Shown here: piece after piece, positions 58,409 to 64,000 of the stretch
How positions within the stretch are numbered: the first letter of the stretch is position 1
Layout: each line of letters opens with the position of its first letter
From: Kumtagia sp963829135
Lineage (GTDB): Bacteria > Pseudomonadota > Alphaproteobacteria > Rhizobiales > Rhizobiaceae
Reading direction: 5' to 3'
NCBI GenBank assembly: GCA_963829135.1
Contig: CAWHHO010000006.1
Location: forward strand, 124,001-188,000
Length of the DNA stretch: 64,000 nt
The notes under the pieces: generated by a model
What the model was told of the DNA's origin: nothing
The model's database searches: none
What the model saw: only the letters and a program-made list of their open reading frames with translations
Translations under genes and position numbers: made by a program

Positions 58409-59619
58409 GTGACGCCGCCAGGGAGAAACAGGCAAGGCGCACTGCGCTGATCCTTGCAACGTCCCAGGCTGTCATCGGATCGGCCGCACCGATTGCGATT
58501 TCAGTCGGGGGACTGGCGGGCTACTATCTCCTTGGCGCAGACAAGTCGCTGGCGACCGCGCCGATCACCGGGTTCAATGTCGGTGTCGCCCTTGGCGCAT
58601 TGCCGGCGGCAGCGTTGATCAAGGCGCTTGGCCAACGGGCCGGCTTCCAGCTTGGCACCGTTGTCACCGCTGTCGGCGGTTTGTCGGCGACGCTCGCCCT
58701 GTTCCGGGGTTCGTTCTGGTTGTTTGCGGCAGCGCTCGTGGTTATCGGGCTCGGAGGCGCCTTCGTGCAGCAATTCCGCTTCGCTGCCGCCGATAGCGCA
58801 CCGCCGGAATTCAAGGCGCGCGCAATTTCCTTTGTGCTCGCGGGCGGCATCCTTACCGCGGTTCTCGGACCGCAGATCGTGATCTTCACACGGGAAATGT
58901 TCGCACCGGTGATGTTTGCCGGATCATTCGCATCGATCCTTGTGCTGGCGGCCGTTGGCGCGATCCTCCTGTCGTTCCTGCGTGTCGGCAGCCAGACCTC
59001 AGCGAAAGCCGCGGACAGCGAGGAGCCACCACGCTCGCTCTTGATAATCGCCAGTCAACCGCGTTTTATTGTCGGTTTGGGCTGCGCCGTCGGCTCGTAT
59101 GCGCTGATGAGCTTCGTCATGACCGGTGCTCCGCTGGCCATGGTGGGCTGCGGCTTCTCGCCGGATGATGCCACCCTCGGCATATCCTGGCACATCATGG
59201 CCATGTTCGGCCCCAGCTTTTTCACCGGGCACCTGATTCATCGGTTTGGGGTGGAGCGCATCGTCGCTTGCGGGCTGCTCCTTCTGGTTGGATGCGGTAT
59301 CGTTGCGCTCTCAGGTCTCGCGCTGTGGAATTTCTGGTCGGCGTTGGTCCTGCTTGGACTCGGCTGGAATTTTGCCTTCATTGGCGCAACGGCAATGGTG
59401 GTGGGGACTTACCGTCCCGCCGAGAAGGGCAAGGTGCAGGGCCTGCACGATCTGATCCTGTTCAGCTCGGTTGCCTTTGCCTCGTTGATGTCGGGCGCGG
59501 TTTACAACAATTGGGGTTGGGAGATGCTTAACTGGATGATATTCCCCGTAACGATCCTTTGCCTTACAGCGTTGGCCGCCCTAGCCCTAGGGATCAAGCA
59601 GGGGGCGATCGCCCGCTAG
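58405..59619 (+). CDS. Major facilitator superfamily transporter
   Basis: The 404-residue protein has about 12 hydrophobic segments (ALILATSQAVIGSAAPIAIS, APITGFNVGVALGALPAAAL, SYALMSFVMTGAPLAMVGCG and others) in two groups of six. The GTG start overlaps the nusB stop. Its substrate is unknown. Placement between nusB and hppA is typical for rhizobia. Confidence 0.9.
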   Translation: MSDAAREKQARRTALILATSQAVIGSAAPIAISVGGLAGYYLLGADKSLATAPITGFNVGVALGALPAAALIKALGQRAGFQLGTVVTAVGGLSATLALFRGSFWLFAAALVVIGLGGAFVQQFRFAAADSAPPEFKARAISFVLAGGILTAVLGPQIVIFTREMFAPVMFAGSFASILVLAAVGAILLSFLRVGSQTSAKAADSEEPPRSLLIIASQPRFIVGLGCAVGSYALMSFVMTGAPLAMVGCGFSPDDATLGISWHIMAMFGPSFFTGHLIHRFGVERIVACGLLLLVGCGIVALSGLALWNFWSALVLLGLGWNFAFIGATAMVVGTYRPAEKGKVQGLHDLILFSSVAFASLMSGAVYNNWGWEMLNWMIFPVTILCLTALAALALGIKQGAIAR

Positions 59620-59824
59620 TACACTTGAGAGGCGATGTTCAAATTGTCTCGGCTAAATCGATTAGCGTTGAATCCCGGCTTATAAGCGGAACAAAACCTT
59701 GACGGTAGGAGCCGACTTTCGCATACACCGCTGCGAAATGTCGGAACTTGCCTAGCAGCCAGCAGTCACGTCTCAACGGTCCGGGGAGGGGTTTCCGGGC
59801 CAGCCATCAGGGAAAAAGTTACAA

Positions 59825-61981
59825 ATGACCATGCTTTATGTCGTCATTGCCTGTGGCGTGCTCTCAGTCCTCTATGCCGTTTGGGCAACGCAGTCGGTCC
59901 TCGCGTCCGACCAGGGCAATGCACGCATGCAGGAAATCGCCGGTGCCATCCGCGAGGGTGCGCAGGCCTATCTCGCCCGCCAATACACGACGATTGCGGT
60001 CGTCGGCGTCGTGGTGTTCTTGTTGGCCTGGTGGCTTTTGTCGGCGAGCGCGGCAATTGGCTTCCTGATTGGCGCAGTGTTGTCCGGAGCTGCCGGCTTT
60101 ATCGGAATGCACGTATCGGTACGCGCAAATGTCCGTACGGCGCAGGCCGCATCCAACAGCCTGGCGGCTGGTTTGGATATCGCCTTCAAGTCGGGCGCAA
60201 TCACCGGCATGCTGGTGGCTGGCCTGGCCCTGCTCGGCGTGTCGGTCTACTATTGGATTCTCGTCGGTCCGATGGGCTACGCCATTGTCGACAACCGGCT
60301 GCCGCGTGAGGTTGTCGATTCGCTGGTCGCCCTGGGTTTCGGCGCTTCGTTGATCTCCATCTTCGCCCGCCTCGGCGGCGGCATCTTCACCAAGGGCGCG
60401 GACGTCGGCGGCGACCTGGTAGGTAAGGTGGAGGCAGGTATCCCGGAGGACGATCCGCGCAACCCGGCAACCATTGCAGACAACGTGGGCGATAATGTCG
60501 GTGACTGCGCCGGCATGGCCGCTGACCTCTTCGAGACCTATGCCGTGACCGTCGTCGCCACAATGGTCCTTGGCGCCATCTTTTTTGCCGGCAATGCTGC
60601 CCTTTCTAGCGTGCTGCTCTATCCGCTGATGATCTGCGGGACCTGCATTGTCACCTCGATCGTCGGCACCTTCTTCGTAAAGCTTGGCGCCAACGGTTCG
60701 ATCATGGGCGCTCTGTACAAGGGTCTTATTGTCACCGGCCTGCTGTCGATCCTCGGACTTGGCATTGCAACAACGCTGACCATTGGCTGGGATGTGGTCG
60801 GCACCGCCAACGGCATGTCGATCACCGGCCTGAACCTGTTCATCTGCGGCCTGATCGGACTTGTGGTGACGGCCCTGATCGTGGTGATCACCGAATACTA
60901 CACCGGCACGGGGAAGCGCCCGGTGGTCTCGATCGCCCAGGCGTCCGTGACCGGCCACGGCACCAACGTTATCCAAGGCCTGGCGGTCTCGTTGGAATCC
61001 ACGGCACTGCCGGCGCTCGTGATCGTTGGTGGGATCATCTCTACCTTCCAGCTTGCGGGTCTTTTCGGTACGGCGATTGCCGTTACCACCATGCTTGGAC
61101 TCGCGGGGATGATCGTTGCACTCGACGCCTTCGGCCCCGTCACGGACAATGCTGGCGGTATCGCCGAAATGGCCGGACTGCCGAAGGAAGTGCGCCAGTC
61201 CACCGACGCGCTGGATGCGGTCGGCAACACCACCAAGGCGGTCACAAAGGGCTATGCGATCGGCTCAGCCGGTCTCGGCGCATTGGTGCTGTTTGCGGCC
61301 TACAGTTACGATCTTCAGTATTTTGCAGCGAACCCGACCCAGTTCCCGTACTTCGCGGATATCGGTACCGTGTCGTTCGACCTGTCCAACCCGTATGTCG
61401 TCGCCGGCCTAATCTTTGGCGGCCTCATCCCTTACCTCTTCGGTGGCATCGCCATGACCGCGGTCGGCCGTGCTGCGGGCTCGATCGTCGAGGAAGTTCG
61501 CCGGCAGTTTCGCGAGGATCCGGGCATCATGAAGGGCACCTCCAAGCCCGACTACGCCCGCGCTGTCGACCTTCTGACCAAAGCGGCGATCAAGGAGATG
61601 ATCATCCCGTCGCTGCTGCCCGTGCTGGCCCCGCTCGTTGTTTACTTTGGCGTGCTGCTGATCTCCGGCTCCAAGGCTTCCGCCTTTGCGGCGCTTGGCG
61701 CCTCGTTGCTCGGCGTTATCGTCAACGGTCTGTTTGTGGCGATCTCAATGACTTCCGGCGGCGGTGCATGGGACAACGCGAAGAAGAGCTTCGAGGATGG
61801 GTTTGTCGACAAGGACGGCACCAAACACCTCAAGGGTTCCGAGGCCCACAAGGCGTCGGTTACCGGCGACACGGTTGGCGACCCCTACAAGGATACCGCC
61901 GGTCCTGCCGTCAACCCAGCGATCAAGATCACCAACATCGTCGCGCTGCTTCTGCTGGCGGTGCTGGCGCACGGCGCATGA
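59825..61981 (+). CDS. hppA: K+-insensitive membrane-bound proton-pumping pyrophosphatase
   Basis: The 718-residue protein has about 15-16 membrane helices and the pyrophosphate-binding motifs GGIFTKGADVGGDLVGKVEAG, then NPATIADNVGDNVGDCAGMAAD, and a DxxxDxxxD-type acidic site. GNTTKAVTKGYAIGS has Lys where K+-dependent enzymes have Ala, so it should not need potassium. It couples PPi hydrolysis to H+ export. A long gap of 205 bases and a strong terminator isolate it as a single-gene unit. Confidence 0.96.
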   Translation: MTMLYVVIACGVLSVLYAVWATQSVLASDQGNARMQEIAGAIREGAQAYLARQYTTIAVVGVVVFLLAWWLLSASAAIGFLIGAVLSGAAGFIGMHVSVRANVRTAQAASNSLAAGLDIAFKSGAITGMLVAGLALLGVSVYYWILVGPMGYAIVDNRLPREVVDSLVALGFGASLISIFARLGGGIFTKGADVGGDLVGKVEAGIPEDDPRNPATIADNVGDNVGDCAGMAADLFETYAVTVVATMVLGAIFFAGNAALSSVLLYPLMICGTCIVTSIVGTFFVKLGANGSIMGALYKGLIVTGLLSILGLGIATTLTIGWDVVGTANGMSITGLNLFICGLIGLVVTALIVVITEYYTGTGKRPVVSIAQASVTGHGTNVIQGLAVSLESTALPALVIVGGIISTFQLAGLFGTAIAVTTMLGLAGMIVALDAFGPVTDNAGGIAEMAGLPKEVRQSTDALDAVGNTTKAVTKGYAIGSAGLGALVLFAAYSYDLQYFAANPTQFPYFADIGTVSFDLSNPYVVAGLIFGGLIPYLFGGIAMTAVGRAAGSIVEEVRRQFREDPGIMKGTSKPDYARAVDLLTKAAIKEMIIPSLLPVLAPLVVYFGVLLISGSKASAFAALGASLLGVIVNGLFVAISMTSGGGAWDNAKKSFEDGFVDKDGTKHLKGSEAHKASVTGDTVGDPYKDTAGPAVNPAIKITNIVALLLLAVLAHGA

Positions 61982-62000
61982 GCTGACCAACACGAACCGA

Positions 62001-62039
62001 AAAGGCCCGCGAGAGCGATCTCGCGGGCCTTTTCTTTTA
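62001..62039 (+). terminator. Rho-independent terminator of hppA
   Basis: AAAGGCCCGCGAGA and its complement TCTCGCGGGCCTTT form a 14-bp stem with a 4-base loop followed by TTCTTTTAA, starting 19 bases after the stop. Confidence 0.92.
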
Positions 62040-62199
62040 ATCGCTCGATTTGCGCCAAAAACCGATTGTCAGGCAAAACGACGATGAAGTTTCTTGCCAT
62101 TGTAGCCCCTCGACACGCTGGCCAATGGAAGAATACCATGCACCCATGGTCGCCGATGGCGGTCAATCGAACGGTAAAAGACTACAACGGGAGCTAGCC

Positions 62200-62859
62200 A
62201 TGGGCCTTCGTATCAACGACATCGCGCCGGATTTTACCGCCGACACAACCCAAGGACAGATCGGGTTCCATGAATGGATCGGTGACGGCTGGGCGGTACT
62301 GTTCAGTCACCCCAAGAACTTCACACCAGTCTGCACGACCGAGCTTGGAACGATGGCGGGCCTGGAGGAGGAATTCAAGAAACGCAATGTGAAGATCATA
62401 GGCATCTCGGTCGATCCGGTCGATAGCCACGCGAAGTGGAAGGACGATATTAAGACGGCGACCGGGCAATCAGTGAGCTACCCACTGATCGGCGACAAGG
62501 ACCTGAAAGTCGCACAACTCTACGATATGCTGCCGGCGGAGGCCGGCAATTCGTCTGAGGGACGGACGCCGGCGGACAACGCCACCGTGCGCTCGGTGTT
62601 CGTCGTTGGCCCCGATAAGAAGATCAAGTTGATCCTTACCTATCCGATGACTACGGGCCGCAACTTCGACGAAATCTTGCGGGCTGTCGATTTCATGCAG
62701 CTTACCGCCAAGCATCAGGTTGCGACGCCGGCTAACTGGAAGCAGGGCGAGGATGTCATCATCACCGCCGCAGTTTCAAACGATGACGCGGTCAAGCGTT
62801 TTGGAGCGTACGAAACGATCCTGCCGTATTTGCGCAAGACCAAGCAGCCATCGGCCTGA
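62200..62859 (+). CDS. 1-Cys peroxiredoxin (Prx6-type)
   Basis: The 219-residue protein has FSHPKNFTPVCTTELGTMAG with the peroxidatic Cys, and VKIIGISVDPVDSHAKW. There is no resolving cysteine at the usual 2-Cys position, and its length fits the Prx6/1-Cys group. It reduces hydroperoxides in the cytosol, useful next to sarcosine oxidase, which makes H2O2. The ATG at 62200 has a GGGAG ribosome site. Confidence 0.93.
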   Translation: MGLRINDIAPDFTADTTQGQIGFHEWIGDGWAVLFSHPKNFTPVCTTELGTMAGLEEEFKKRNVKIIGISVDPVDSHAKWKDDIKTATGQSVSYPLIGDKDLKVAQLYDMLPAEAGNSSEGRTPADNATVRSVFVVGPDKKIKLILTYPMTTGRNFDEILRAVDFMQLTAKHQVATPANWKQGEDVIITAAVSNDDAVKRFGAYETILPYLRKTKQPSA

Positions 62860-62961
62860 CCTGTTTTGAATTGCCTGCGCCGGGGTGCGCTTTGCCCGGC
62901 TTGATTGTCGTGTCGCGCCACCGCATCCTCTGCATGTTGCTGTGGGTAGCGGGGGTAAATC

Positions 62962-63831
62962 GTGGCGACTTCGGGCAGGCCTTGGGTAACTGGCTTCTAT
63001 GACAAGCCGAGCGGGTCTATCCAATACGTTGTGGCGGACGAAGCGACGCGGCGCTGTGCCATCATCGATCCCGTCCTCGATTTCGACGAGAAATCAGGCG
63101 CCACGTCGACTGCCAATGCCGATGCAATTCTCGACTTCGTTGCGAGGGAGAGATTTGATGTTGAGTGGATTCTTGATACGCACCCGCACGCCGACCATTT
63201 GTCCGCGGCTCACTATTTGAAAGGCCGAACCGGCGCTTGGACGGCAATCGGCGCGAAAATCACGGAGGTACAGCAACTCTGGAAGGTGATTTACAACTGG
63301 CCGGAATTTCCGGCTGACGGTTCGCAGTGGGACCGGTTGTTTGCGGATGGCGAGACGTTTTCCATCGGCAGCATATCCGGATCGGTGATGCATTCGCCGG
63401 GCCACACGCTTGCATCGGTGACTTATCTTGCGGGAGATGCGGCCTTCATACACGATACGATGTTCATGCCGGACAGCGGCACGGCGCGGACCGATTTTCC
63501 GGGTGGCAGCGCAGCGCGGCTTTGGCGTTCGATCCAGAACATTCTGGCCCTGCCCGAAACGACACGGCTCTTTACCGGCCATGACTACCAGCCGGGCGGG
63601 CGCGAAGCCCGGTGGGAGGCGACGGTGGCCATGCAGAAGAGCGGTAATACCCACGTCTCTGCCTGCAAGACCGAAGAAGATTTCGTGGCGCTGCGCGAGG
63701 CGCGCGACAAGACCCTACCCATGCCACGACTCATCCTGCACGCGCTTCAGGTGAACATGAATGGCGGACGCCTGCCCGAGCCCGAAGCCAATGGCCGCCG
63801 CTACCTCAAAATCCCGCTCAACTCCCTGTAG
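62962..63831 (+). CDS. MBL-fold metallo-hydrolase, persulfide dioxygenase-like
   Basis: The 289-residue protein has a GTG start behind a G-rich ribosome site. The metal motif is LDTHPHADHLSAA (HxHxDH), with further ligands in HSPGHTLAS, AFIHDTMFMPDSGTARTDF and FTGHDYQPGG. The layout with one metal and SGTARTDFPGG matches ETHE1/Blh-type persulfide dioxygenases, not glyoxalase II. It would oxidise glutathione persulfide to sulfite. It follows the peroxiredoxin by 102 bases. Confidence 0.87.
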   Translation: MATSGRPWVTGFYDKPSGSIQYVVADEATRRCAIIDPVLDFDEKSGATSTANADAILDFVARERFDVEWILDTHPHADHLSAAHYLKGRTGAWTAIGAKITEVQQLWKVIYNWPEFPADGSQWDRLFADGETFSIGSISGSVMHSPGHTLASVTYLAGDAAFIHDTMFMPDSGTARTDFPGGSAARLWRSIQNILALPETTRLFTGHDYQPGGREARWEATVAMQKSGNTHVSACKTEEDFVALREARDKTLPMPRLILHALQVNMNGGRLPEPEANGRRYLKIPLNSL

Positions 63832-63850
63832 CCCGCAAGTCCCGGTGTTG

Positions 63851-64000
63851 CTATTGGCCGCCGGGTAGCGAGCTGGGCCGCGCCGAAGCGCCGGCCAGGA
63901 TCTGTCCGATGAAGTTCTGGTCCTTGCCTGCTGTCGGCGTCGTGCGGGAGATGAAGTCGAAGACTTTGCCATCCTGAATGCCGTAGTTGGCGATATTGGT
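63851..64000 (-). CDS. bamE: Outer-membrane assembly factor BamE, C-terminal end
   Basis: The last 49 residues of a minus-strand gene are in the window; the start is beyond position 64000. IANYGIQDGKVFDFISRTTP followed by TAGKDQNFIGQILAG matches the rhizobial BamE/SmpA C-terminus. BamE is a small lipoprotein of the BAM complex that inserts beta-barrel proteins into the outer membrane. The gene faces the MBL hydrolase gene. Confidence 0.7.
   Translation of the reverse strand, partial: TNIANYGIQDGKVFDFISRTTPTAGKDQNFIGQILAGASARPSSLPGGQ

Overview
The window looks like a chromosomal segment of an alphaproteobacterium of the order Hyphomicrobiales, close to Mesorhizobium, Aminobacter and other Phyllobacteriaceae. 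The reasons are the high GC content, sarcosine oxidase in the order soxBDAG, paired DUF1127 mini-proteins, an ExoD-type protein, an EcfG-type stress promoter, the ribH-nusB-(MFS)-hppA ... bamE run and rhizobial-type intergenic palindromes. This placement is inferred from gene content; no 16S rRNA gene is present.

Layout. 0-2.3 kb: end of an Asp/Glu racemase gene and the vitamin B6 pair pdxA-pdxJ. 2.4-2.7 kb: a near-consensus promoter and a run of hairpins, a candidate small RNA. 2.7-10.6 kb: two FAD-oxidoreductase/GcvT fusion proteins (dimethylglycine/sarcosine dehydrogenase type), an aminotransferase, a HAD phosphatase and an XRE-cupin regulator with a tandem operator. 10.9-16.9 kb: a nitroreductase, an unrecognised toroid-like protein, an extreme low-complexity secreted protein (Gly-Asp, GGGEGS, GDSKGA and AAKDK repeats) and a LapG-like cysteine protease lipoprotein. 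17-22.2 kb: heterotetrameric sarcosine oxidase soxBDAG. 22.3-28.5 kb: an MscS channel, small envelope proteins and a third dehydrogenase/GcvT fusion. 28.7-35.5 kb: a partly duplicated membrane-protein gene, a DUF1194 protein, a GlxA/GbdR-type regulator, a LysR regulator between two DUF1127 genes, and a TPR protein. 35.5-41.3 kb: a RACo-like corrinoid activator, a pterin-dependent methyltransferase, and a MetV-MetF fusion reductase with its small partner. 41.4-47 kb: glucokinase, 6-phosphogluconate dehydrogenase, a GH15 glucoamylase, ExoD and DUF4893. 47-51.9 kb: DUF1638, entericidin, corrinoid protein, a pyrrolysine-free MttB homologue and a QueG-like Fe-S protein. 52-64 kb: an ECF sigma/vWA pair, PadR, a ParDE-like toxin-antitoxin pair, ribH, nusB, MFS, hppA, peroxiredoxin, an MBL hydrolase and the end of bamE.

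How the genes fit together. The dominant theme is one-carbon metabolism of N-methylated compounds. The MttB homologue, corrinoid protein, activator, methyl-corrinoid:THF methyltransferase and MetV-MetF fusion form a plausible aerobic route that takes a methyl group from a quaternary amine, such as glycine betaine, to tetrahydrofolate. The three dehydrogenase/GcvT fusions and SoxBDAG could then take dimethylglycine and sarcosine to glycine, also delivering C1 units to folate. No Rieske-type betaine monooxygenase or betaine-homocysteine methyltransferase is present in the window, which makes the corrinoid route the visible candidate for the first step.

Caution. At least 13 genes carry single-base indels that split clear homologies, including pdxA, soxA and both toxin-antitoxin genes. 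This density points to base-calling or assembly error more than to true decay. The genes are annotated here as joined, with approximate breakpoints.
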